This document shows, one piece after another, positions 17,558 through 26,467 of a DNA stretch of 64,000 bases; the stretch's first letter is position 1; every line of letters begins with the position of its first letter. This stretch comes from JAEZKC01 sp046538945. GTDB taxonomy: Bacteria; Fibrobacterota; Chitinivibrionia; Chitinivibrionales; Chitinispirillaceae. A program made the position numbers and the translations under genes. The notes beneath the pieces were generated by a model. It worked only from the letters and a program-made list of their open reading frames with translations, was not told the origin of the DNA and made no database searches. The stretch is taken from NCBI GenBank assembly GCA_046538945.1, contig JBKHHW010000001.1, positions 26,117 to 90,116 of the forward strand. The letters run 5' to 3'.

Positions 17558-17613
17558 AGTACGACCTCCTCGGACAAACGCTTTAATTTATTCAACTGAT
17601 TTAGCCAAATGAA

Positions 17614-17689
17614 TGGCTGGGGCGGAAGGATTCGAACCCTCGAATACATGGACCAAAACCATGTGACTTAGCCGCTTGTCGACGCCCCA
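17614..17689 (-). tRNA. tRNA-Gln (anticodon TTG)
   Basis: Minus strand: acceptor TGGGGCG pairs with CGCCCCA, followed by G and an encoded CCA (17616-17614). The anticodon stem CATGG/CCATG encloses TTTTGGT with anticodon TTG. The T arm GAGGGTTCGAATCCTTC is standard. It lies between spoVG and rplY, probably in one transcript. CCA is encoded here, unlike in tRNA-Leu at 1121. Confidence 0.95.
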
Positions 17690-17788
17690 GCAAAGGCCGG
17701 ATTTAAAAAATAATCTTTTAAATATAAGTGATGGCAACGCAAGAGGAAAGATAATCAAAAGACAGAACAGGTTTTTGCTTTGAAGCAC

Positions 17789-18133
17789 CTACATCGGAAC
17801 TATCCGCTTTTTGGAATAATCCGAACCGCAGTCGGCAGTCTGCAGGTGATTCGCTTCAAAAGCTTCTAACCCGCCCCGTTTGTTGATCTCGATTTCAAAG
17901 GCATCCAGAACCTTATCCTCGATTTTCTGTCTCGTTTCGTTGTTTATGGGATGTGCAAGATCTTGGAAAGAGCCGTTGAAACGACGTCGGCTGGGCATAG
18001 ACACGAAGAAGCCTCGGCAGCCGTTAATGACTCTCAACCCTCTTACCACAAAGCAGTCATCAAAAACTATATCGGCGTACGCTTTGAGCTTTCCCTCACT
18101 TCTCAAAGTGATATTTACTTCTGTGATCTCCAC
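17789..18133 (-). CDS. spoVG: Regulatory protein SpoVG
   Basis: Small nucleic-acid-binding regulator, first known in Bacillus sporulation but found in many non-sporulating bacteria. The 114-residue protein starts at GTG 18133 behind AGGAGG, with EITEVNITLR, KAYADIVFDDCFVVRGLRVI and the hallmark FVSMPSRRR, then the AHPINNETRQKIEDKVLDAFE helix. Likely first gene of spoVG-tRNA-Gln-rplY-pth-ribosomal genes, with a good promoter and a leader hairpin. Confidence 0.95.
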   Translation of the reverse strand: MEITEVNITLRSEGKLKAYADIVFDDCFVVRGLRVINGCRGFFVSMPSRRRFNGSFQDLAHPINNETRQKIEDKVLDAFEIEINKRGGLEAFEANHLQTADCGSDYSKKRIVPM

Positions 18134-18160
18134 AGCGAGCCTCCTGATGATGGGTGTGTG

Positions 18161-18193
18161 TATGCCGGAAACGACAGGGTTAAGCTCGGCATA
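18161..18193 (-). promoter_or_regulatory. Hairpin at the 5' end of the spoVG transcript
   Basis: TATGCCG (18193-18187 on the minus strand) pairs with CGGCATA (18167-18161). The promoter at 18199-18227 predicts a start near 18192, so the transcript would begin with this stem, a layout that protects mRNA from 5' decay. Confidence 0.45.
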
Positions 18194-18198
18194 CTTAT

Positions 18199-18227
18199 AA
18201 TATACACAGTTATCTTTCTTTTGCCAA
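18199..18227 (-). promoter_or_regulatory. Promoter candidate for spoVG
   Basis: Minus strand TTGGCA (18227-18222), 17 bases, TATATT (18204-18199). Close to sigma-70 consensus and correctly placed for a leader of about 58 bases. Confidence 0.65.
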
Positions 18228-18355
18228 TTCAGTTTGAAAAAAAAACATTTTTTTTACCTGAATGACATAGAGACCAGAAAGGTACAAAGCTGTTAAAAAA
18301 GGGTCTGAAGATGCCTAATCCCCTGTTTTGCAGAAGGATACAGCAAAAACCAAAG

Positions 18356-18417
18356 TTGACTCAGCAACAGTAAAAGTGGCGATACTACTTGCCCCGGCAC
18401 GGTGTAGAACATTTATT
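18356..18417 (+). promoter_or_regulatory. Two alternative promoter candidates for argF
   Basis: TTGACT (18356-18361) with GATACT 19 bases on, or TTGCCC (18389-18394) with TTTATT (18412-18417) after 17 bases. Neither is strong; the second leaves a leader of about 43 bases. No ARG-box was recognised. Confidence 0.3.
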
Positions 18418-18466
18418 TTATTCTTTTAGCTAAATTCTTATCCTTTCAATTCAGGCCATAAGTCAC

Positions 18467-19390
18467 ATGAGCGCTTCTAAAAAAGATCTGCTGACACTGC
18501 TCGAGTTTTCTCCTGACGAACTACGCAACATCATTTCGCTTGCCGCGGAACTGAAAGCCAAAAGGTATTCATATCCCTACCGCACTTTCGAACAGAAATC
18601 CGGGGTGCTTATCTTTGAAAAACCCTCCCTGCGCACCAGGATCACCTTTGAAACAGCCATAAATGAACTGGGCGGACATGCCATCAATCTGGCCAGCGCA
18701 GCGGTGGGGATGGGAAAACGGGAAAGTGTGGAGGATGTTGCACGGAACCTTGAACGGGTGGTACACCTGATCGTGGCACGCACTTTCGAACACGACACGG
18801 TCGTGCAGCTGGCCAGGTTTAGTTCCATACCCGTCATTAACGCTCTTACAGACTCGTTTCACCCCTGCCAAGCACTGGCTTTCGCTCTCACGGTTCACGA
18901 GAACCGGCCTGGCCATAAACCGAACATTGTCTTCATCGGTGACGGAAACAACGTCTGCAACTCCATCATGGTGATTTGTGCTAAACTCGGCTATTCCTTC
19001 ACAGTCGTGGGCCCCAGGGGTTACGAACCGCATCAGGAAATGGTACGTAGCTGCATGGAAATCTGCAAGCAAACCGGAGGCTCGCTCACGATTACTAATG
19101 ATTTGTTCCCGGCTGTGGAAAAAGCCGAAATACTCTACACCGACGTCTGGACGAGCATGGGGCAGGAAGAAGAATCAGAAAAACGCATAAAGGACTTCCG
19201 ATCATACCAGGTCAATACCGAACTGGTACGGAAAGCCCCCAAGGATGTTCTGGTTTCACACTGTCTTCCGGCACACCGGGACGAGGAAATCACTAGCGAA
19301 GTTCTCGATTCACCACATTCAGTGGCTTTCGATGAAGCGGAAAACAGGCTTCATGTTCAGAAAGCTGCAATCGTGCACCTTTTTTCCTAA
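18467..19390 (+). CDS. argF: Ornithine carbamoyltransferase
   Basis: Makes citrulline from ornithine and carbamoyl phosphate in arginine synthesis. 307 residues with the carbamoyl-phosphate motif SLRTRITFE (family S-T/L-R-T-R), FHPCQALA, the ornithine loop DVWTSMGQEEE and the catalytic HCLPAHR. The last gives ornithine rather than aspartate or putrescine specificity with good confidence. First gene of a tight plus-strand run ending in uvrA. Confidence 0.96.
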   Translation: MSASKKDLLTLLEFSPDELRNIISLAAELKAKRYSYPYRTFEQKSGVLIFEKPSLRTRITFETAINELGGHAINLASAAVGMGKRESVEDVARNLERVVHLIVARTFEHDTVVQLARFSSIPVINALTDSFHPCQALAFALTVHENRPGHKPNIVFIGDGNNVCNSIMVICAKLGYSFTVVGPRGYEPHQEMVRSCMEICKQTGGSLTITNDLFPAVEKAEILYTDVWTSMGQEEESEKRIKDFRSYQVNTELVRKAPKDVLVSHCLPAHRDEEITSEVLDSPHSVAFDEAENRLHVQKAAIVHLFS

Positions 19391-19406
19391 CACAGGCGAA
19401 AAATCT

Positions 19407-20177
19407 ATGGCTGAAAAACGCGTTTCATTCGGGATAAAGGCACTTGATAAAATGTGCTGCGGCGGTCTGCTCAGGGGCTCTGCAAACCTTTTCGAAGGTG
19501 CCCCGGGGACCGGCAAAACGACCATGGCAATGCAGTACATCTTCAACGGCATCACCATGTACGGCGAGCCGGGCCTAATCATCACTTTCGAGGAATTCCC
19601 ACAGCAGTATTACCATGATGCACTGCAGTTCGGGTGGGATTTCAAGAAACTTGAAGCCGAAGGAAAGCTCAAGGTCATCTTTTCCGATCCCGAAACCGCC
19701 TTGTCCGAATTCGACAAAATGGACGGAGAATTCGTCTCCATCGTCGAGGAACTTGGTGTTAAACGGGTGGTGGTAGATTCCATGACCCACTTCGAATCGC
19801 TTACCCTGGACAATCATGAACTGAGGGATATAGAGAGGCGATTTATCAACGCGCTGAAAAGAGAAGGCGTCACCAGTATTCTTCTCAGAGAAAACGACAG
19901 TCTTCTGGGCCAGGTCTCTCATATCACCAGTAAAATTCCTTTTATCGTTGACACTTATGTGCTTTTACGATATGTTGAAATAGACAGTGCCATAGAAAAG
20001 GCGCTCTGTTTTCTTAAAATGAGGGGAAGTGATCATCAGAAAGATATCCGCTGTTTCAGAATTACCTCTAAGGGAATCGAAGTTGAAGCGAAATTCAGCG
20101 GCAAGGAAGGTATAATGAGCGGTATCACACATTCCACTCCCCAAGATGCTTTTGTTGATGCATTCGGAAAGAAATAA
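19407..20177 (+). CDS. KaiC-like single-domain RecA-fold ATPase
   Basis: 256 residues. Walker A GAPGTGKTT near residue 36, the KaiC-type catalytic Glu pair in ITFEEFP, and a Walker B-like RVVVDSM. After GIKALDKMCCGGL (the usual KaiC entry motif) the whole chain is one KaiC domain, unlike the two-domain circadian protein. ATG 19407 lies 17 bases after argF. It is followed by two small membrane proteins and two receiver proteins, so a signalling role is more likely than a metabolic one. The partner is unknown. Confidence 0.85.
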   Translation: MAEKRVSFGIKALDKMCCGGLLRGSANLFEGAPGTGKTTMAMQYIFNGITMYGEPGLIITFEEFPQQYYHDALQFGWDFKKLEAEGKLKVIFSDPETALSEFDKMDGEFVSIVEELGVKRVVVDSMTHFESLTLDNHELRDIERRFINALKREGVTSILLRENDSLLGQVSHITSKIPFIVDTYVLLRYVEIDSAIEKALCFLKMRGSDHQKDIRCFRITSKGIEVEAKFSGKEGIMSGITHSTPQDAFVDAFGKK

Positions 20178-20182
20178 GTGTT

Positions 20183-20479
20183 ATGGAAGTTCCGTCAACT
20201 GCAGACATACTGCTAATTGCCGGATATGTGATGTTCTGCATGGGTCTGAACGTGATAGCGTTTCTGATCTCTTCGTTTTACAAGAAGAAACTCAAGCAGC
20301 CCTCTCCGACTCTGGGTTTTCTTCTTGCTCTTCTGTTTGGAGCAGTGTTTATCGGTTCGCTTATAATGAGAGATTTTCATTCTCAGAGTCTCCAGGCTAT
20401 TTCCCTTCTGGGCTACAGCATGAGTTCTACATTGAGTATAGTGGGGTTGTATCTGTCCATGAGAAAAACCAGGAAGTGA
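20183..20479 (+). CDS. Small membrane protein, three predicted helices
   Basis: 98 residues with hydrophobic segments at about 9-29 (ILLIAGYVMFCMGLNVIAFLI), 43-63 and 70-90, separated by a basic loop (YKKKLKQ). No recognised domain. Lies five bases after the KaiC-like gene and one base before the next membrane gene, so the two are probably co-translated. Together with the next protein it would supply six helices, like the sensor half of a membrane receptor. Confidence 0.75.
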   Translation: MEVPSTADILLIAGYVMFCMGLNVIAFLISSFYKKKLKQPSPTLGFLLALLFGAVFIGSLIMRDFHSQSLQAISLLGYSMSSTLSIVGLYLSMRKTRK

Positions 20480-20480
20480 T

Positions 20481-20780
20481 ATGATTTACGAACAGACACT
20501 TTTCTTTTTTGATGTATCTGCAGTTTCGCTGATGCTTGTGCTTGCATATCTCAGCAAGCGCCTGGGAGATGCACTGCAGATCAAACCCTATTACCGAATC
20601 CTTTTTTTCACTTCGGCTGCGATAGTGGGAGCTTCCGGCATAGACACAATACCGTCGTCTTTGAGTTTCACTCTGACTGCGATCCTGACCAATTTCATCA
20701 GATTCGCAGCTTCACTCACAGCTCTTGTCGTCGTGCTGCGCTACTGGAAATGGCTCTTTGCTGAATTTTCCAAAACTTAA
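20481..20780 (+). CDS. Small membrane protein, three predicted helices
   Basis: 99 residues with hydrophobic segments at about 8-24, 40-58 and 70-90, the last ending in VVLRYWKWLF. No recognised family and no clear similarity to the preceding protein beyond topology. Between a membrane partner and a response regulator, with 14 bases to the latter. A membrane input module for the KaiC-like protein and receivers is an inference from context. Confidence 0.75.
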   Translation: MIYEQTLFFFDVSAVSLMLVLAYLSKRLGDALQIKPYYRILFFTSAAIVGASGIDTIPSSLSFTLTAILTNFIRFAASLTALVVVLRYWKWLFAEFSKT

Positions 20781-20794
20781 GGTCTGCGGAAACT

Positions 20795-21172
20795 ATGAGC
20801 AAAAAGATTCTTGTAATTGAAGATGACAGCGATATTGCGGATCTGGTGAAACTAGTTCTGGAAACGGATCAGTTCGAAGTCAGAACGGTTCTGGATTCCC
20901 TCCAGGCCTACGAGGAAGCCAAGGTCTACAGGCCCGATGCCATTCTTCTCGACCTTTCGATGCCTGGAATGGATGGATGGGCTGTATTCAGACTCCTGCG
21001 CAGCGACGATTCATTCCAAAACGTACCCATTGCCATTTTGACCGCCAAATCTCAGCAGTTTGATCAGATGGTCGGACTTCACATCATGAATGCTGATGCT
21101 TATATCACTAAACCGTTCGGAAAGCAAGAACTGATCGACAAAACCTATGAGCTCTTCAAAAGAAAAGAATAA
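20795..21172 (+). CDS. Stand-alone response regulator receiver
   Basis: 125 residues, a complete CheY-like receiver: acidic pair Asp10-Asp11, phospho-acceptor Asp53 in LLDLSMPGMDG, the switch Thr in ILTAKS and the conserved Lys in ITKPFG. No output domain, so it signals by protein interaction. Its end overlaps the next receiver by 26 bases. Confidence 0.93.
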   Translation: MSKKILVIEDDSDIADLVKLVLETDQFEVRTVLDSLQAYEEAKVYRPDAILLDLSMPGMDGWAVFRLLRSDDSFQNVPIAILTAKSQQFDQMVGLHIMNADAYITKPFGKQELIDKTYELFKRKE

Positions 21173-21581
21173 ACGTATACTTGTTGTTGACGACGAGGTG
21201 GATGTCCTTGACTTTCTCAAGATCTATCTTGAGTCTCTGGGCTGGGAAGTGACCACGGTGATGTCCACCGCCAAGGCTTTCGAAGAACTGGACAACAAAC
21301 CCTACTTTCTCGTGCTGACTGACATCGCCATGCCTGACATGGACGGCTACGAATTCATCAGCAAAATCAAGGAGAAATCCTACCCCAGCCAGATGGCACT
21401 GATGACCGGTTTCGGCTACAACCCCAAACACACTCTGGTCAAAATCTACAAGACGATACGCTATCCCTGCCTTTTCAAACCGTTCAACAGGGCAAAGGTG
21501 GCCGAAGCGGTTCAGAATGCATACAATGCCTATCATGAAAACATTCTGCAATCTGAATCAAGCCAGGAACCTCAAGACTGA
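21147..21581 (+). CDS. Stand-alone response regulator receiver
   Basis: 144 residues: acidic pair Asp15-Asp16 (VVDDE), phospho-acceptor Asp59 in LTDIAMPDMDG, ALMTGFG and the Lys in CLFKPF. An 8-residue N-terminal and 20-residue C-terminal extension flank the domain. It overlaps the preceding receiver and ends three bases before uvrA. No histidine kinase gene is in this operon, so phosphorylation must come from elsewhere. Confidence 0.92.
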   Translation: MSSSKEKNKRILVVDDEVDVLDFLKIYLESLGWEVTTVMSTAKAFEELDNKPYFLVLTDIAMPDMDGYEFISKIKEKSYPSQMALMTGFGYNPKHTLVKIYKTIRYPCLFKPFNRAKVAEAVQNAYNAYHENILQSESSQEPQD

Positions 21582-21584
21582 CAA

Positions 21585-24419
21585 ATGCGCGACATAACCA
21601 TTAAAGGTGCACGCGTTCACAATCTCAAGAACATCGATGTAACCATACCCCGCAACAGTTTCACCGTGATAACGGGCCTTTCCGGTTCCGGGAAGTCCTC
21701 TCTAGCTTTCGATACGCTATACTCCGAAAGCCAGCGGCGCTATGTCGAATCGCTCTCCTCCTACGCCCGGCAGTTTCTGGGTCTGATGGAAAAGCCCGAT
21801 GTGGACCAGATAGAGGGACTCTCTCCCGCAATATCAATCGAGCAGAAAACAACCGGTCATAACCCCCGCTCGACCGTGGGCACCATTACCGAAATCCATG
21901 ACTACCTGCGCCTTCTTTTTTCCAGAATCGGAACTCCCACCTGCTACAACTGCGGCAGAATAATCGCCCGCCAGACAGTTCAGGAGATTACCGACAGAAT
22001 TCTCACCCTGGAACCCGGGACCAAATTCCAGATCCTTGCCCCGGTCATAAAGGAACGCAAAGGCGCGCACAAGGACCTCCTCTCCAAGCTTCAGAAGGAT
22101 GGATATGTAAGAGTACGGGTTGACGGAACGGTTTACACACTGGATGAGGATGTTCCAATTGATCCGGATACAAAACACACGATCGAAGTCGTGGTCGACA
22201 GACTGATAGCCGGCAGGAACATAGCATCAAGGCTTACCGAATCCATTGAAACATCGCTCAAGCTGAACAGTGACGGAACGCTGATTGCAGATATTATTGA
22301 CGGCGAAGACATTCTCTTTTCGCAAAGACTTGCGTGTCCGGTCTGCGGCATAAGCTATGATGAGCTGAGCCCGCGCATGTTTTCCTTCAACAGCCCCTTC
22401 GGAGCCTGCGAGGAATGCCACGGACTGGGCTTTCTTATGGAAATAGATCCTGAACTTGTGGTACCGAATCCCTCACTCTCCCTCAAAGAGGGAGCAATTG
22501 TCCCCTGGAACGGAGCCAATACGGAGGGGGGATGGAACAATCAGATTCTGCTGTCTGTCAGCAAACATTTCAAAATTCCCATGGACAAACCGTTCCGTTC
22601 CCTCACTGCTAGACAGAAGAAAATTCTTCTTAACGGATCAGGAAAAGAACGCATATCGATTCAGTACGAAACCAAAAGCGGCTCCGGAAAAGGAGAATTC
22701 AGACGTACCTTCGAAGGAGTTATCCCCAATCTGCTCAGACGTTACAGAGACACCACCTCGGAGGACATACGGCGATGGATAGAGGGGTTTATGACCCAGA
22801 AGCGCTGCCCCACCTGCGGAGGCACTCGGTATAAAAAGCAGAGTCTGGCCATTTTGATAAACGGCAGCAGCATCGCCGACGTCTCTGAATACTCTATAGA
22901 AAAATCTCTCGATTTTTTCAGAAACTACCGACCGGAGGGGGTAAACGGAAAGATCGCCCGCCCCATCCTGCGTGAAGTAATCCAGCGTCTCACGTTTCTT
23001 TACGATGTGGGTCTGGGTTACCTAAGTCTTGACCGTACTTCCTCCACGCTCTCGGGAGGAGAGGCTCAGCGTATCCGCCTGGCCACACAGATAGGGTCTA
23101 GGCTTACAGGGGTACTGTACATTCTTGACGAACCCAGTATCGGTCTTCACCCGCGGGACAACAGCCGGCTGCTCTCGACTCTTATTGCCCTGAGAGATCT
23201 GGAAAACACGGTCATAGTGATCGAACATGACAAGGAAACCATCATGGCCGCGGATCATCTGATCGACATCGGTCCCGGAGCAGGCATCCACGGGGGAGAA
23301 CTGGTGGCCCAGGGGAAACCATCGCAGGTTGCCGCGTCGGCCGATTCACTCACCGGACTGTATCTGTCAGGAAAGAGAAATATTCCCCTTCCCAGAAAAC
23401 GCAGAAACGGCAGCGGTTCCTTCATTACAGTCAGAAAAGCATCGGGACACAATCTCAAAAACGTCGATGTGTCTTTTCCGTTAGGAAAACTGGTATGCGT
23501 GACGGGGGTGTCCGGCTCGGGGAAAAGCTCACTGGTAAACCATACCCTTTATCCGGCTCTGGCCAGATCCCTTTACCGTTCAAGAAGAGATTCCCTCCCG
23601 TATGAAAAAATCGACGGGCTGAATCAACTCGACAAGGTGATTGATATCGACCAGTCCCCTATCGGCAAAACGCCCAGATCCAACCCCGCGACATACACCA
23701 AGGTTTTCGATCCGATAAGAAACCTCTTCGCCATGCTCCCCGAGAGCAAGATAAGAGGCTATACTCCCGGCCGTTTCAGCTTCAACGTTAAAGGCGGCAG
23801 GTGTGAAACCTGCCAGGGCGACGGTGAGCTCAGAATAGAAATGCATTTTCTTCCCGACGTGTACGTTCAGTGCGAAACGTGCCACGGGAAAAGGTACAAC
23901 CGGGAGACGCTGGAAATTCTATACAAAGGAAAGTCCATCGCGGATGTGCTTGAAATGACAATCGATGAGGCATTGGTCTTCTTTGATAAGTTGTCCGCAA
24001 TAAAGCAGAAACTCATGGTGCTGTCCCAGGTGGGACTGGGCTACATCCGTTTAGGTCAACCGGCAAACACTCTTTCCGGAGGCGAAGCGCAGCGGATCAA
24101 GCTCGCCTCCGAACTTTCCAAGCGAGCTACGGGCAAAACACTCTACATCCTTGATGAACCCACGACAGGACTTCACTTCGAGGATATCCTCATGCTCATG
24201 AATGTCATCCAGGAACTGGTCGACAAAGGTAATTCAGTGATAGTGATCGAACACAACCTGGATGTGATCAAATGCGCTGACTACATAATTGACCTGGGGC
24301 CCGAAGGTGGCGACAAGGGCGGCACCGTTATTTCCCAGGGAACTCCGGAGCAGATAGCAGCCGACCCGACCTCCATTACGGGACAGTACCTCAAAAAAGA
24401 ACTACAGATCACAGAATAA
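21585..24419 (+). CDS. uvrA: Excinuclease ABC subunit A
   Basis: Damage-recognition ATPase of nucleotide excision repair. 944 residues, the usual length, with two ABC modules: Walker [10 protein letters not shown] near residue 31 and GVSGSGKSS near residue 640, two signature motifs TLSGGEAQR, and zinc clusters in [10 protein letters not shown]...[15 protein letters not shown] and CETCQGDGE...CETCHGKRY. Start at ATG 21585 immediately after the receiver pair, so it is in their operon. Nothing unusual in the protein. Confidence 0.98.
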   Translation: MRDITIKGARVHNLKNIDVTIPRNSFTVITGLSGSGKSSLAFDTLYSESQRRYVESLSSYARQFLGLMEKPDVDQIEGLSPAISIEQKTTGHNPRSTVGTITEIHDYLRLLFSRIGTPTCYNCGRIIARQTVQEITDRILTLEPGTKFQILAPVIKERKGAHKDLLSKLQKDGYVRVRVDGTVYTLDEDVPIDPDTKHTIEVVVDRLIAGRNIASRLTESIETSLKLNSDGTLIADIIDGEDILFSQRLACPVCGISYDELSPRMFSFNSPFGACEECHGLGFLMEIDPELVVPNPSLSLKEGAIVPWNGANTEGGWNNQILLSVSKHFKIPMDKPFRSLTARQKKILLNGSGKERISIQYETKSGSGKGEFRRTFEGVIPNLLRRYRDTTSEDIRRWIEGFMTQKRCPTCGGTRYKKQSLAILINGSSIADVSEYSIEKSLDFFRNYRPEGVNGKIARPILREVIQRLTFLYDVGLGYLSLDRTSSTLSGGEAQRIRLATQIGSRLTGVLYILDEPSIGLHPRDNSRLLSTLIALRDLENTVIVIEHDKETIMAADHLIDIGPGAGIHGGELVAQGKPSQVAASADSLTGLYLSGKRNIPLPRKRRNGSGSFITVRKASGHNLKNVDVSFPLGKLVCVTGVSGSGKSSLVNHTLYPALARSLYRSRRDSLPYEKIDGLNQLDKVIDIDQSPIGKTPRSNPATYTKVFDPIRNLFAMLPESKIRGYTPGRFSFNVKGGRCETCQGDGELRIEMHFLPDVYVQCETCHGKRYNRETLEILYKGKSIADVLEMTIDEALVFFDKLSAIKQKLMVLSQVGLGYIRLGQPANTLSGGEAQRIKLASELSKRATGKTLYILDEPTTGLHFEDILMLMNVIQELVDKGNSVIVIEHNLDVIKCADYIIDLGPEGGDKGGTVISQGTPEQIAADPTSITGQYLKKELQITE

Positions 24420-24654
24420 CCGCTTCAGCAGCACGTTTTCTTTTTTTCCGACCGACAACAATCTTTTGACAAATGCGCAAAAGTTTCCTCCCGCCTGCAC
24501 CCGAACGGCTAAAACACACCATAATCAGCACATGCAGAACCGCAAAAGCATATTACGGTAAACACTCAGGCTGCATACGAATAATCATCCCTTTGAAGTC
24601 TCCCCTGAACTATTTTGTTAGGTTCGTTTCTTTTCACACCATAAGGAGGCATAC

Positions 24655-25227
24655 ATGTCAGGTAAAAACGTCGTACTTTTCGGCCCTCCCGGAGCAGGCA
24701 AGGGCACACAGGCAGCTAAACTCCGCGACCTTCTGGAAGTCCCGCATATCTCCACAGGTGATATGTTCCGCTACCACATAAAGAACGACACCGAGCTTGG
24801 CCGCACAGCCAAGGAATACTCAAACAGCGGTCGTCTGGTTCCGGATGAAGTGACAATCGCCATGGTAAAAGATCGTCTCAGCCAGGATGATGTGAAGGTC
24901 GGATTCCTTCTGGACGGCTTTCCCAGAAGTGTCCCGCAGGCAAAAGCCCTTGACAAAATCCTGGAAGAGCTGAATATAAAACTCGACCACGTGGTGAATA
25001 TCGCAGTGGCTGACGAGGAAGTGAAAGCCAGACTTGCAAAGCGGGCAGACATTGAGGGCCGTGCCGATGATGCTGATCCAAAAGTGATCGAGAACAGACT
25101 CAATACCTACAAGCAGCAAAGCGAGCCCTGTCTTGAGTATTACCGCCCTCGTGGTATTGTGCGCGATATTGACGGTATCGGCACAATCGATGAAGTATTC
25201 GGCAGAATTCAGGAAATCTTCGAGTAA
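24655..25227 (+). CDS. adk: Adenylate kinase, short form
   Basis: Interconverts AMP + ATP and 2 ADP. 190 residues with P-loop GPPGAGKGTQ, HISTGDMFR, LDGFPRS and the short lid RADIEGRADD in place of the long zinc-finger lid. ATG 24655 follows AAGGAGG. The 235 bases upstream hold TTGACA at 24466 but no matching -10, so its promoter is unplaced. Confidence 0.97.
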   Translation: MSGKNVVLFGPPGAGKGTQAAKLRDLLEVPHISTGDMFRYHIKNDTELGRTAKEYSNSGRLVPDEVTIAMVKDRLSQDDVKVGFLLDGFPRSVPQAKALDKILEELNIKLDHVVNIAVADEEVKARLAKRADIEGRADDADPKVIENRLNTYKQQSEPCLEYYRPRGIVRDIDGIGTIDEVFGRIQEIFE

Positions 25228-25239
25228 TCAGCCCTGCGA

Positions 25240-26430
25240 CTACATCCGCTCTTTCCGGATCTCATCAACAACGGATCCGGTCTGAGCGGATCGGTTATCT
25301 TCTACCGTCCTGGAAAAAGACTGCCCCTTCCACCCGAAACGACCGAATACCCCCAGAAGAACTGCAGCTATCACCATCGGCAACTGAACAAGCGAGGCTA
25401 ACGGGATGAAAGCCCTCAGTTCCTTTTTGCGGAATATGCGGGTCCCCGGAATGAGAAGCGCTGTCTCCCCTGCCATTTTCACCAAAAGCTGTGATAAAAA
25501 CAGCGGCAAATTGGACTTGTCGAAAAGCGTAACTATAAAAGACAGAACTATCGAGAGGTAAAAAATGAACACTGAAGACAGAAGTGCAACTTGAGGTGCG
25601 CAATAGTGTACTGTTTGTGATCCCCATCGCTTTCTCTGATCGAATGCGGCTGATACGGTCGGTGTCGGGTTGGTTTCCACAGTGCCGGCCGGATCGGCCA
25701 TAAACGTCACATTCCATCTGCCACTTTTCCACACACGCTGAAGAAGCAGGTCATCATCCCCGGACACGACCCTGTTCGCCTTGTTTCCGTATCCGCCGAT
25801 CTCCTCAAACACCTTCCTGCGGAATGCGAAATTATTCGCATTGGAATTGATGGGAAGATTCGCTCCTATCGCCGATGCGGCCACTATACCATGGGACAGA
25901 AAATCTATTGTCTGCAGTCCGAAGAATATTCTGTTCATCCCGGGAATGAATCTATAGCATGTTATTCCCTGCACCAGGCCAGTATCCGATGCAAAGAATC
26001 TGCTTATGGCAGAAAGCCAACCGGAAGAAACGATACAATCAGCATCTGTAAAAACAATGATTTCATTTCCGGCGGCATCGATTCCTTTTGACACAGCGTT
26101 CTTTTTAGGAGAGATTCCCGGAACCGTTTCAGTTATGTCCACAACTCTGAGATTAGGGTACTCACTTTGCAGTTCGGAAAGAATAGCCGGTGTAGAATCT
26201 TCCGATCTATCATTGACAACTATCACCTCATAGCTGGAACTGGGAATATTCTGGGAAAAAACAGATTCAATACATCCACGAATATTCCGCTCCTCATTTC
26301 GAGCGGCAATCACCACGGAAAAACTGAAATCGTTACGATTCTGCCCAGCACCAAGCTTCAGCAGTCCGTTCTGCAGAAACAGAATCACACAGACGTAGAG
26401 AACCGCCGGAATGAGTATAACCCAGATCAT
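25240..26430 (-). CDS. Membrane-anchored GT2 glycosyltransferase
   Basis: 396 residues: one N-terminal helix, a GT-A domain (SVVIAARNEERNI, FTDADC as the DXD metal motif, SGDDDLL and the QRKRW motif seen in processive family-2 enzymes), then three helices near residues 280-360. The Q-x-x-R-W motif suggests it may build a polymer or glycolipid on the membrane. Acceptor and sugar unknown. Convergent with adk (12-base gap) and downstream of nadE on the same strand. Confidence 0.85.
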   Translation of the reverse strand: MIWVILIPAVLYVCVILFLQNGLLKLGAGQNRNDFSFSVVIAARNEERNIRGCIESVFSQNIPSSSYEVIVVNDRSEDSTPAILSELQSEYPNLRVVDITETVPGISPKKNAVSKGIDAAGNEIIVFTDADCIVSSGWLSAISRFFASDTGLVQGITCYRFIPGMNRIFFGLQTIDFLSHGIVAASAIGANLPINSNANNFAFRRKVFEEIGGYGNKANRVVSGDDDLLLQRVWKSGRWNVTFMADPAGTVETNPTPTVSAAFDQRKRWGSQTVHYCAPQVALLSSVFIFYLSIVLSFIVTLFDKSNLPLFLSQLLVKMAGETALLIPGTRIFRKKELRAFIPLASLVQLPMVIAAVLLGVFGRFGWKGQSFSRTVEDNRSAQTGSVVDEIRKERM

Positions 26431-26467
26431 ATGACCTCCGAAATGTTAACATTTTCACAATTCACAT

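Larger units (their letters stand above)
18134..18466. other. Divergent intergenic region spoVG / argF (333 bases)
   Basis: Holds the spoVG ribosome site, leader hairpin and promoter on the minus side, an A/T-rich stretch with runs of eight and nine A/T near 18236-18256, and two weak promoter candidates for argF on the plus side. No ORF in it looks coding. Confidence 0.6.

Noticed and set aside
24466..24471. Perfect TTGACA before adk
   Set aside because: No -10-like hexamer at 16-19 bases, so not called a promoter.
24473..24781. 102-codon plus ORF upstream of and overlapping adk
   Set aside because: Overlaps the start of adk in another frame, no ribosome site, no family.
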